Positions 7,798 to 14,838 of a stretch of 51,678 nucleotides of DNA are shown in pieces. The stretch comes from Euryarchaeota archaeon UBA24 (GTDB lineage Archaea > Halobacteriota > Halobacteria > Halobacteriales > Hikarchaeaceae), in the NCBI GenBank assembly GCA_002503845.1, contig DASO01000016.1, positions 2,255 through 53,932 of the forward strand, read 5' to 3'. The notes beneath the pieces were generated by a model, which was not told where the DNA came from, ran no database searches, and was given only the letters and a program-made list of their open reading frames with translations. How positions within the stretch are numbered: position 1 is the stretch's first letter; each line of letters opens with the position of its first letter. A program made the translations under genes and the position numbers.

Positions 7798-8829
7798 ATG
7801 GTAAAACCAAATCTCAATCGTAGTGATCCTATTGCCTATTTCATACAGGACATGGAATACCATGGTAGATCTAAAAGAACTCAAGATGCATATTTTCGAG
7901 TACTCACCGACTTTCAATTGTTTTTGAACAACGAATGTGGTACTAAAATCAATAACGCTACTCATAGAGATTGCATGGCTTGGCTACATGGCATTCGTAA
8001 AATATCTTCTCCAAGTACTATTGCAACATATGCGTCGTATGTCAATCGATTCTATAGGTATATGTCCAATGTAGGGATATTAAATTCAAACCCCATGCTG
8101 CTAGTCGTTGAAGAGTTGACAGAATCAATAGAATCAAACCCAATACGAAGGGATATTTCATTAAAAAGTATGCAGAAATTTTTAAAAAATATTTCACACC
8201 CTTTGGATCGGGCAATTATTGTTACTTTACTAAAAACAGGAATGAGGGTTGGAGAGCTTTGTAACCTAGACTTAAGAGATTTAAATTTAGTGGACCAAGA
8301 TGTAACTTTCACATATAAAATAAAACCAAGAGGTGCAATTGGGGACCGATCAAAGACTTTGTATATCTCAAAAGAACCCACTCGAGGAGAAATCTACAAC
8401 GGCGAGGTAAGAACTGCATCAAATAAACGGAAACGTGACACCATAGTGCCTATTGATAATGAATTATATCATACTTTAAAAGTATGGCTTTCCATTCGGC
8501 CAGATTCCAATTCTCCGGCAGAACCTGTGTTCCTTAGCACTTCAAAATGGGGGCATAGGATCACCCCTAGTATCGTTCGTTCCAGACTTTTAGAATATAC
8601 TAAAACCACCGGATGGCATTCCCCTGGGGCAGGGGCAGAAGAGAATGTAACTCCTCATTATTTCCGTCACTTTTTTACTACCAATTTAAGAAATGAAACA
8701 GGAGACCGAGGTATTGTTAAATATCTACGTGGAGACGTCGCAGACGATATTATTGAAACTTATACTCATAATTGGGGCGATAGAGTTAGAATCGTTTATG
8801 AAAAAAATATTTATTCATTGTTAGTTTAA
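7798..8829 (+). CDS. Tyrosine recombinase / XerC-XerD-like integrase
   Basis: A 343-residue tyrosine recombinase. An N-terminal SAM-like core-binding domain occupies about residues 10-105. The catalytic domain follows, with the first Arg in TGMRVGELCNLDL (about residue 150), the H-x-x-R box in TPHYFRHFFTTNLR (about residue 289), a second conserved basic region and a candidate nucleophilic Tyr near the C-terminus (YEKNIYSLLV). All required residues seem present, so it should be active. It is co-transcribed with the DNA-binding protein before it, and a repeat array lies directly downstream. It could resolve chromosome dimers or mobilise an element. No att-like duplication against a tRNA was found. 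Confidence 0.85.
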   Translation: MVKPNLNRSDPIAYFIQDMEYHGRSKRTQDAYFRVLTDFQLFLNNECGTKINNATHRDCMAWLHGIRKISSPSTIATYASYVNRFYRYMSNVGILNSNPMLLVVEELTESIESNPIRRDISLKSMQKFLKNISHPLDRAIIVTLLKTGMRVGELCNLDLRDLNLVDQDVTFTYKIKPRGAIGDRSKTLYISKEPTRGEIYNGEVRTASNKRKRDTIVPIDNELYHTLKVWLSIRPDSNSPAEPVFLSTSKWGHRITPSIVRSRLLEYTKTTGWHSPGAGAEENVTPHYFRHFFTTNLRNETGDRGIVKYLRGDVADDIIETYTHNWGDRVRIVYEKNIYSLLV

Positions 8830-8839
8830 AAAAAAATTC

Positions 8840-8978
8840 TGTTTTATTTGAAACAGACAAACAAAATATTGCAATATGCCAATTCACAAATTGTTTAATA
8901 TGGAACATTTAAACAAAATACTGCTATACGCGTATATTTATGTTTTATTTGGAACAGATAAACAAAATACTGCTATAC
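8840..8978. repeat. Three 38-bp imperfect direct repeats with palindromic cores
   Basis: Copies are at 8840-8877, 8892-8929 and 8941-8978, spaced 52 and 49 bases start to start. All share TGTTT(T/A)A at the left, GGAAC or GAAAC in the middle and (T/C)AAACAAAATA followed by T/C-TGC-x-ATA at the right. Within each, TGTTT and AAACA form an inverted repeat; in the second copy TGTTTAA/TTAAACA is perfect. The array fills the gap between the recombinase stop and the end of the convergent fbpC gene. It could be a recombinase target, an iteron-like set of protein-binding sites, or both. Confidence 0.8.
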
Positions 8979-8996
8979 TTTCAAATCCACTTATAT

Positions 8997-10127
8997 TTAA
9001 TCGATATGAGTAGATGGGAACCAGGCCAATTTCCCTTCAGATTCTATTGACACACACACAAATGAGTTAAGAGGCATGTTCGAATTGGTCGGGGCAGAAC
9101 ATTGTATTATCTCTCCGTTCAACAAAGCCACTTTGTACAGTACTTTCTCACCTAGATAGCGTTGATATGTAATGGTCCCATTGGCATCTTTTGGATTGCA
9201 CAAGTCTATTTTAAGATCTTCTGGTCGAAACAAAATTTCCATATTTAGATTATCATATTCTTTAGAAAGCCCATATATATTTTCTCGATTGATATCACCT
9301 ACCATTGTCGAAATAGTATCTCCGTCTAGGAATCCCGAAATGAAGCTTGCATGTCCCAAAAAACTTGCCACGAATCTGGATCGGGGATAATTAAATAATT
9401 CTTGGGGGGATCCAGATTGCTCTATTCTGCCGTTTTTGAGGATTAGAACTCTATCTGAAATGGATAATGCCTCCTCTTGATCATGAGTAACAAATATAGT
9501 GGTTGTCCCCGTAGTTTTTAAAATCGTTCTAAGTTCTTCTCTCATTTCAATTCTAAGTCCTGCATCAATACTAGAAAATGGCTCATCTAAAAGTAAAATT
9601 GAGGGGTTGGGTGCCAATGATCTTGCAAGAGCAATCCGTTGCTTTTGTCCACCAGAAAGCTCGTTTGGGTAACAATCCTTCTTGTGAGAAAGGCCCACCA
9701 ATTCTAATAAGTCATCTACTTTTTCGGGGTATAATTCTAGGTCGTATTTGTTTATCCCAAAAGAAACATTTTGGCTAACAGTCAAATGAGGAAATAGGGC
9801 CAAATTTTGAAATACAATCCCAACTCCTCGTTTTTCGGGAGGAACTAGTACTTCGGGACTACTCACTAATTCATCATGGATCTTAATTGTTCCTCCGTCT
9901 ATTTCTTGTAATCCTGCTATGCACCTTAGTATCGTGGTTTTTCCACTTCCTGAAGCACCCAAAAGTGTTAATAATTCCCCTTTTCCAACAGAAAAAGATA
10001 AGTTTGAAAGTATTCGGTTTTTTCCAAAGTTTTTAAACATATTTTCTATTTCTAGAATTGGATTTTTCGGACCTTCACCTCGAAGGGGGGGCCATACATC
10101 AAATGACTTGGAATTATCCATGGCCAT
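8997..10127 (-). CDS. fbpC: ABC transporter ATP-binding protein, ferric iron type
   Basis: A 376-residue ATPase of the PotA/FbpC type that powers import through FbpB. Visible motifs are Walker A GASGSGKTT (about residues 57-65), Q-loop VFQNLALFPHLT, signature LSGGQKQRIALARSLA (about 158), Walker B ILLLDEPFSS and switch His FVTHDQEEA. Residues 270-370 form the C-terminal TOBE-like regulatory domain typical of this subfamily (RPEDLKI). It overlaps the permease gene by 14 bases, which indicates one operon. Its 3' end meets the repeat array of the convergent recombinase locus. Confidence 0.9.
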   Translation of the reverse strand: MAMDNSKSFDVWPPLRGEGPKNPILEIENMFKNFGKNRILSNLSFSVGKGELLTLLGASGSGKTTILRCIAGLQEIDGGTIKIHDELVSSPEVLVPPEKRGVGIVFQNLALFPHLTVSQNVSFGINKYDLELYPEKVDDLLELVGLSHKKDCYPNELSGGQKQRIALARSLAPNPSILLLDEPFSSIDAGLRIEMREELRTILKTTGTTTIFVTHDQEEALSISDRVLILKNGRIEQSGSPQELFNYPRSRFVASFLGHASFISGFLDGDTISTMVGDINRENIYGLSKEYDNLNMEILFRPEDLKIDLCNPKDANGTITYQRYLGEKVLYKVALLNGEIIQCSAPTNSNMPLNSFVCVSIESEGKLAWFPSTHID

Positions 10128-11682
10128 TTGAATCCTCCTGCATCAAGAGTAGGACCATCGAAAGGCCAGATACTATTAACAGCATTACTATTGGTAATGC
10201 GGCATCACCATAAAAATTTGCGTCTTCTGCCATCCAAATCAATGTGACCAGCGTTTCAAACCCCGTGGGTCGTAGCATCAATGTTATCGGAAGCTCTTTC
10301 ATAACTGTCAAAAATACCAAACAAAACCCTGCAAGCCAACTCGGGGTAACCAAGGGGAATGTAACTTTAAGGAACGATCTTATTGGACCCACACCTAGTG
10401 TTCTCGATGCGTGAACCAATCCAATGTCTACACTAGAAATTGCAGCGGTATTGGATCCAATTGAAAGTGGGAAGAAACGAATGGCATATGCAAAAATTAA
10501 AAGAGGTAATGTCTGGTAATAAGAGCCAAGGTATCTAGATCCAAAGAAAATTAAAGCCAGACCTATGACCACGCCGGGCATCGCATAGCCAATATAGGAG
10601 GATTTTTGAATAATACCATACCAAGGTGGTATCTTTCTAACAATGAGATGTGACACAGGGGTACTAGCCAATGTTATCACCGTGGCCGCTGCAAACGATA
10701 CTAAAACCGAATTGAATATGTGCTTATACGGGATCGTGAAAACACTTCCATAAACGGGATCTAAACTAAACCAACCAAAAAATGTTATTAGGGGGATGGC
10801 AATTCCAAAAAAAGCCACTAATAGTGGAAATACCGTAGATAAACCTTTCCACTTTCCTAATTGGATCTGAAGTGTCCCTTTAAAATCAATGGTTTTTCGA
10901 TCGATAACTGACTTATGAGCTCTAGATTCCATCGACAAGATCACAATTGCAAACAATAATAAGATCAATGACAATATCGCGGAGAACCCCAAATCAAACC
11001 TTTTGATATATATCGCACGTGTAAATACATCATATCTCATTATTGCAGGAGTTCCAAAATCGGATAGACAATAAAGCGAAACTAATAGTGCCCCTGCAAT
11101 CACTGCAGGGTATATTTGTTTCCAAATAACTCTACTAAATGTTATCCACCGATTGACTCCAAGGGTCCTAGAAACATCGATCGTTTGAGGATCAATGGTT
11201 TTTAACGCAGCCCTAGTGGTAAGGTACACGTAAGGGTAGGTATACAATGTGAGTACAATTACAGTCCCAGAAAGGCCATATATGGATGGCAATTCTTCCA
11301 CCCCTATGGGCAAAAGCATCTTTTGGAGCGTACCATTTGGGCCAAATGTCGAAACATAGGCGAATGCACCTATGTAGCTTGGAATTACTAGTGGCAAACA
11401 AACCATGGCGGTCCAAAACCGTTTGTATGATATGTCTGTACAAGTCGTTATGAATGCAAGAGGGACTGCAATCAAAATAGTGCACAGGGTTGTCAATGAC
11501 ACCATCACAATGCTATTAATCAGTATTTGAATCGTTTTTCCCCGGGAAAGTATAGTAATTAAGTCTGCAAATGGAACTGTTATCGCAGTTATCACTAACC
11601 ACACTGAAGGTATTAGGATTAAACCTGCAATAGTTGAGGAAGCAATTATGGAAAACAGTATCGTCCGGGGATATTTTTTCAC
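10114..11682 (-). CDS. fbpB: Iron ABC transporter permease, two-module
   Basis: A 522-residue membrane protein with about twelve transmembrane segments arranged as two permease modules. Each carries the cytoplasmic EAA-type loop that docks the ATPase: SRTLGVNRWITFSRVIWKQI near residue 171 and SRTLGVGPIRSFLKVTFPL near residue 427. The fused arrangement is characteristic of FbpB/SfuB ferric iron transporters. It starts 58 bases downstream of the ferrochelatase stop and may be read from the same transcript. Partner proteins are FbpC, immediately downstream, and the substrate-binding lipoprotein encoded about 1.5 kb upstream. Confidence 0.9.
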   Translation of the reverse strand: MKKYPRTILFSIIASSTIAGLILIPSVWLVITAITVPFADLITILSRGKTIQILINSIVMVSLTTLCTILIAVPLAFITTCTDISYKRFWTAMVCLPLVIPSYIGAFAYVSTFGPNGTLQKMLLPIGVEELPSIYGLSGTVIVLTLYTYPYVYLTTRAALKTIDPQTIDVSRTLGVNRWITFSRVIWKQIYPAVIAGALLVSLYCLSDFGTPAIMRYDVFTRAIYIKRFDLGFSAILSLILLLFAIVILSMESRAHKSVIDRKTIDFKGTLQIQLGKWKGLSTVFPLLVAFFGIAIPLITFFGWFSLDPVYGSVFTIPYKHIFNSVLVSFAAATVITLASTPVSHLIVRKIPPWYGIIQKSSYIGYAMPGVVIGLALIFFGSRYLGSYYQTLPLLIFAYAIRFFPLSIGSNTAAISSVDIGLVHASRTLGVGPIRSFLKVTFPLVTPSWLAGFCLVFLTVMKELPITLMLRPTGFETLVTLIWMAEDANFYGDAALPIVMLLIVSGLSMVLLLMQEDSNGHG

Positions 11683-11740
11683 GTTAGATGTATGCAGTAC
11701 GGATTGAAATAGTCATTGAACAAAATTGAAATTAAAGATA

Positions 11741-12760
11741 TTATCGCTGTATATTATCTTTAATAATTTTAGAGAGTGTAGATACCCATTCATCATCATC
11801 ATTTAAACAAGGAATCAGTGTGAATTCCCTACCTCCATTTTCTATGAAAATCTCATTTCCCCGGATCCCAATCTCCTCCAATGTTTCCAAACAATCTGCT
11901 ATAAACGAAGGGCAGCAAATGGCTAGTTTTTGTACTCCATTTTTAGCCAGGCGTTTAATTTCATCTTCTGTCGAGGGACCAAGCCATTCATCAAATCCAA
12001 GTCTCGATTGAAAAGACCAACTCCATTTATCCCTTTCCAACGAAAGTGCATTCGCAACGCATTCTGTAGTCTGTTTGACTTGATGCGGATAACAAATGGA
12101 GTGACATTGCGGATTTGGGATATGGCAACAATCTTTATATTTAAAACAATGATCTTTGTTGGGATCCATCTTTTTAACATGTCTAACGGGAATTCCATGG
12201 TAACTAAATAATAAATAGTCTGAATCACCAAGATTTTTTTCGATAATTTTGGATAGGACTGAGATATAGTCTGGGTGATTATAAAATGGACCTACATATT
12301 GCAAAGTAAGTCTCGGGAATCTATCCCGAATTATTTGATTTGCATGCTCTATAACCGATTTTGTACTAGCCATTGCATAATGCGGATAAAGTGGACAAAT
12401 GATTAGATCTCTTAAATCGGAATGCTCTAAAACCATTTTCTCAATGGTAGATTCCATACTAGGAGATCCATAGCGCATGGCAAGTTCCACCGGAATTTCT
12501 GATATGCGGGACAATTTGTCTTGAACCTTTTCGCTGATATCTATTAGTGGGGATTTATCAGTCCATATTAACGAATATGCTTCTGCACTTTGCTTTGGCC
12601 TCACATTTAAAATAATTCCTTTTATGAGGAGGTATCTTAACAAATATGGTAGGTCAATAACGTGTTTGTCCATCAAAAATTCATCTAAGTATTTCTTAAC
12701 GTCAGAAGGTTCGGGCGACTCTGGAGATCCTAAATTAACTAATAAAATTGCCTCATCCAT
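11741..12760 (-). CDS. hemH: Ferrochelatase
   Basis: A 339-residue ferrochelatase, which inserts ferrous iron into porphyrin in the last step of protoheme synthesis. The N-terminus ILLVNLGSPESPEPSDVKKY is diagnostic. The catalytic His lies in FSYHGIPVRHV (about residues 182-192), and the C-terminal segment has CPSFIADCLETLEEI with the conserved Glu residues. The FSYHGIP form and the Cys-rich insert between residues 202 and 225 (C-x5-C-C-x5-C-x3-C) look like Bacteroidota enzymes rather than archaeal ones, suggesting lateral transfer. It sits between the iron-binding protein and iron permease genes, linking iron uptake with heme synthesis. Confidence 0.93.
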   Translation of the reverse strand: MDEAILLVNLGSPESPEPSDVKKYLDEFLMDKHVIDLPYLLRYLLIKGIILNVRPKQSAEAYSLIWTDKSPLIDISEKVQDKLSRISEIPVELAMRYGSPSMESTIEKMVLEHSDLRDLIICPLYPHYAMASTKSVIEHANQIIRDRFPRLTLQYVGPFYNHPDYISVLSKIIEKNLGDSDYLLFSYHGIPVRHVKKMDPNKDHCFKYKDCCHIPNPQCHSICYPHQVKQTTECVANALSLERDKWSWSFQSRLGFDEWLGPSTEDEIKRLAKNGVQKLAICCPSFIADCLETLEEIGIRGNEIFIENGGREFTLIPCLNDDDEWVSTLSKIIKDNIQR

Positions 12761-12764
12761 TTAA

Positions 12765-12819
12765 GTCTGATATGACGTTTGTATACCTCCCACATAAGCA
12801 TATCTTATTTGATTCAGAC
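12765..12819 (-). promoter_or_regulatory. Nested stem-loop in the hemH leader
   Basis: On the minus strand, GTCTGA and TCAGAC (12814-12819 and 12765-12770) can pair around a smaller hairpin ATAAG-loop-CTTAT (12794-12808). The outer stem ends four bases before the hemH ATG, and a purine-rich GGGAGG lies inside the fold. If the transcript begins near 12855, it carries a leader of about 95 bases able to hide the ribosome-binding site. This is a candidate translational control element; it rests on pairing only. Confidence 0.4.
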
Positions 12820-12856
12820 GCTCCTTCCTCACAAGTGCACATTCGATCTTTCTGAT

Positions 12857-12886
12857 TAAAATTAATTTTATGACGGTTTTTATATA
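12857..12886 (-). promoter_or_regulatory. hemH promoter with 14-bp palindrome
   Basis: The minus strand reads CTATATAAAA at 12886-12877, a good archaeal TATA element. Directly downstream, 12857-12870, is the perfect 14-base palindrome TAAAATTAATTTTA, overlapping the expected transcription start. A palindrome in this position would suit a repressor operator, for example an iron-responsive DtxR-family protein, but it does not match any consensus I know. Confidence 0.5.
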
Positions 12887-12962
12887 GGTCCATTTTGGTT
12901 TCCTAAAGTTTGTTGATATTTTTCAGATTTTTATATGTATTATCTACCAATAAGACCCTATT

Positions 12963-13055
12963 GGGACCACTCGGGTTCGAACCGAGTAACAGCATTCTGC
13001 TCATGTCAGAAGCTGGTGCCTCAGGTGACACATACTATCAAATTGCACAGGTCCC
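12963..13055 (-). tRNA. tRNA-like gene, aberrant; possibly intron-containing tRNA-Leu(GAG)
   Basis: The 93-base minus-strand sequence has matching ends GGGACC/GGTCCC with an A at the discriminator position, and a perfect T arm (CTCGG, loop TTCGAAC, CCGAG). The rest is odd: position 7 would be a T-T mismatch, the usual U8 is G, and the D loop lacks the GG pair. One model pairs TGTCA with TGACA as anticodon stem, leaves a 4-bp variable arm (AGCA/TGCT), and gives CTGAGG with anticodon GAG plus a short intron after position 37. A rival model has a GTGTC/GGCAC stem and a 9-bp hairpin before the T arm. A TATA box lies about 28 bases upstream, so the gene is probably expressed. It could also be a decayed tRNA. 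Confidence 0.45.
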
Positions 13056-13077
13056 TTGATATGGTTTTAGATTGATG

Positions 13078-13085
13078 ATTTAAAT
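13078..13085 (-). promoter_or_regulatory. TATA box for the tRNA-like gene
   Basis: ATTTAAAT on the minus strand, centred about 27 bases before the 5' end of the tRNA-like gene at 13055. This is the spacing of an archaeal TATA element to its start site, so transcription would begin at or very near the first G of the acceptor stem. Confidence 0.5.
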
Positions 13086-13099
13086 TACAAAGAGAGACG

Positions 13100-13119
13100 T
13101 TCTCACATTTAAGTGAGAA
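13100..13119 (-). terminator. Hairpin downstream of fbpA
   Basis: A perfect 7-bp inverted repeat (TTCTCAC, 6-base loop, GTGAGAA) begins 14 bases past the fbpA stop, followed on the minus strand by a pyrimidine-rich CTCTCTTTG tract. It probably ends or stabilises the fbpA transcript and separates it from the tRNA-like gene. Confidence 0.5.
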
Positions 13120-13133
13120 TTCCCATTTTAAAT

Positions 13134-14294
13134 TTAAAGTACTCCTGCTTCCTCTTGCAAGGCAACAGTTTCGTTAATGTCCTGTGAAGCAAACTTAACC
13201 AGATCAACTTTAGGTGTTTTTTGTTCTGATAGTTTTGGCAGACGTGGATCTGCTTCTAGTCCAGGGATCATCGGATACTCAAATTTCATATTCCCAATGA
13301 AGAATTGTTGTGCTTCAATGGAGAGAAGATGCCTAATGAAATTGGATGCGAGTTCATAGTTTTGCCGTGGATTCTTGACGATCGTTGCTCCTGCAACATT
13401 CATGAATACTCCTGCATCGTTTTCCGTAAAGGCCAATTCTATGTGATCTCCAGATCCATAGCTATGTCCTGTTGGATCGTTCTTTACCCTCATAGGGTAG
13501 TAGTGGTTTACAGGACCAGCATGAATCTCCCCAGCTAGGATCGCTTCGGTCACATTACTTTCCTTTGCATAGTTTTTGACACCAGCTGCTTTCATGTCTT
13601 TTAACCATTGCAGCGTTTTGTCTTTTCCATGTAAATATCTCATGCATGTGATGAAATCTGCGTGGGACCCATATGTTGGTGCCCATCCCATCTTGTCTTT
13701 GAGTGCCTCAACTTTGGGGAGGTCAAAGATACTTTTAGGGATTGTAGATGCATCGACTTCTTTTGTGTTGTATGCGATGCAACGAAGCCTACCAGATGTT
13801 CCGATCCAATGTCCCTCGGGGTCGAGATAGCCTTCTCGCCCGGCACTGATTACATCTGCATTAACGGGAACTGTCATTCCTTCGTTCTTTAATAAACCAA
13901 GGGCACCTGTACTAACTGTGTAGAATACATCTGCTGGTGTGTTTTTACCTTCAACTCGTATTTGATTTGCCAAAGCTGTGGATTTGTCATATCGAATATC
14001 TAGGTTAAGTTTAGGATATTTGTCCTGAATCATCACAAATAACTCACCAACGAGCGATTCTTTCCTACCAGAGTACATCGTTAGGTCTCCTTCCAATGGA
14101 GGGAGGGCAGCCATAGATACTCCTACAGGTACTGCAGGTGCTGCAGGTGCTGCAGGTGCTGCAGGTACTGCTGCTGGTTCTGAAGCGGCAGGAGCTGCTG
14201 CTTCTTGTTGTGTTGTACAACCTGCGATAGTCATTAGTCCAACGGACCCTGCGGTCGCAAGTAATTGTCTTCGAGAGATATTTTTCAAACTCAT
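13134..14294 (-). CDS. fbpA: Iron ABC transporter substrate-binding lipoprotein
   Basis: A 386-residue type 2 periplasmic binding protein of the FbpA family, capturing ferric iron outside the membrane for FbpB/FbpC. The N-terminus has a twin-arginine motif (SRRQLLATAG, residues 8-17) and a lipobox (TIAGC, residues 22-26), the Tat-lipoprotein arrangement common in haloarchaea. An Ala-Pro linker follows (about residues 30-56, encoded by a 9-base repeat near 14128-14172). The mature domain starts GDLTMYSGRKESLV, and the C-terminal half contains NHYYPMRVK, where paired tyrosines usually bind iron. It is encoded apart from its permease, with the tRNA-like gene and hemH between. Confidence 0.88.
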   Translation of the reverse strand: MSLKNISRRQLLATAGSVGLMTIAGCTTQQEAAAPAASEPAAVPAAPAAPAAPAVPVGVSMAALPPLEGDLTMYSGRKESLVGELFVMIQDKYPKLNLDIRYDKSTALANQIRVEGKNTPADVFYTVSTGALGLLKNEGMTVPVNADVISAGREGYLDPEGHWIGTSGRLRCIAYNTKEVDASTIPKSIFDLPKVEALKDKMGWAPTYGSHADFITCMRYLHGKDKTLQWLKDMKAAGVKNYAKESNVTEAILAGEIHAGPVNHYYPMRVKNDPTGHSYGSGDHIELAFTENDAGVFMNVAGATIVKNPRQNYELASNFIRHLLSIEAQQFFIGNMKFEYPMIPGLEADPRLPKLSEQKTPKVDLVKFASQDINETVALQEEAGVL

Positions 14295-14371
14295 CGAGTA
14301 GACTAAACTGCCTCTATATATAACCTAGCTTATTTAACTCTAAGATAATATTCAACTATTAATGGTTAATA

Positions 14372-14629
14372 TTAATTCCAGGGAGTATTATTCACAGTTA
14401 TTCCAACAGGTATGCCGGTAAGTAGCTCCCATATGGAACTTTCAAATGAAGTCTCCAAAGGAGGTGTTTGAATCATGTCAGACAAAATATCGTTTGTGGC
14501 TTCATGTCCACAAGTATAGTAATGTTCACCAGGGCTTGATGCGGAAATCCCTACAATCTCTTGACTGCAAATAGGGCATTTTGATGTGGGTTCTATTTTT
14601 GCCGTTTGAAGAGTCATTGTTATGCTCAT
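14372..14629 (-). CDS. Small zinc-ribbon protein, unknown function
   Basis: An 85-residue protein with a CPIC motif at residues 18-21 and a C-G-H at about 40-42, together offering Cys/His ligands for one zinc ion. The remainder is acidic with no membrane segment. I do not recognise the family. The start could be Met1 (14629) or Met5 (14617). It lies 77 bases upstream of fbpA on the same strand, but a TATA-like stretch before fbpA suggests separate transcription. Confidence 0.5.
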   Translation of the reverse strand: MSITMTLQTAKIEPTSKCPICSQEIVGISASSPGEHYYTCGHEATNDILSDMIQTPPLETSFESSIWELLTGIPVGITVNNTPWN

Positions 14630-14671
14630 GATTCAACAGTGACAGCACTGCTATTTAGACGGCCGCCTAGC

Positions 14672-14740
14672 ATGGTGAAAGTAAAACGGCAGACTGGAGG
14701 CAGACGAGGGGCATTCTTTGGTCCTCTGATTTTACACCAT
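14672..14740. other. Long imperfect hairpin in the gap before the thiolase gene
   Basis: The 209-base gap 14630-14838 holds ATGGTG and TAAAA (14672-14677, 14682-14686) that pair with TTTTA-CACCAT (14730-14740), giving 11 base pairs with a single four-base bulge. A shorter GAGG/CCTC stem lies within. The sequence is locally richer in GC than its surroundings. No tRNA or C/D-box pattern is evident. It may be a structured RNA or simply a folded leader. The element TCTATTAAAAACC just after it looks like the thiolase promoter. Confidence 0.3.
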
Positions 14741-14838
14741 TCTATTAAAAACCAACCTACCGCCGTGTGTCCGACCCAGGGCATATGGGTTCACAGACTT
14801 TGCGAAAAACTAAAGTTATGGCTAACCATCTCGCAGGT

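Noticed and set aside
8840..8978. 38-bp repeats as a CRISPR array
   Set aside because: Only three degenerate copies with spacers of 11-14 bases, and no cas genes in the window.
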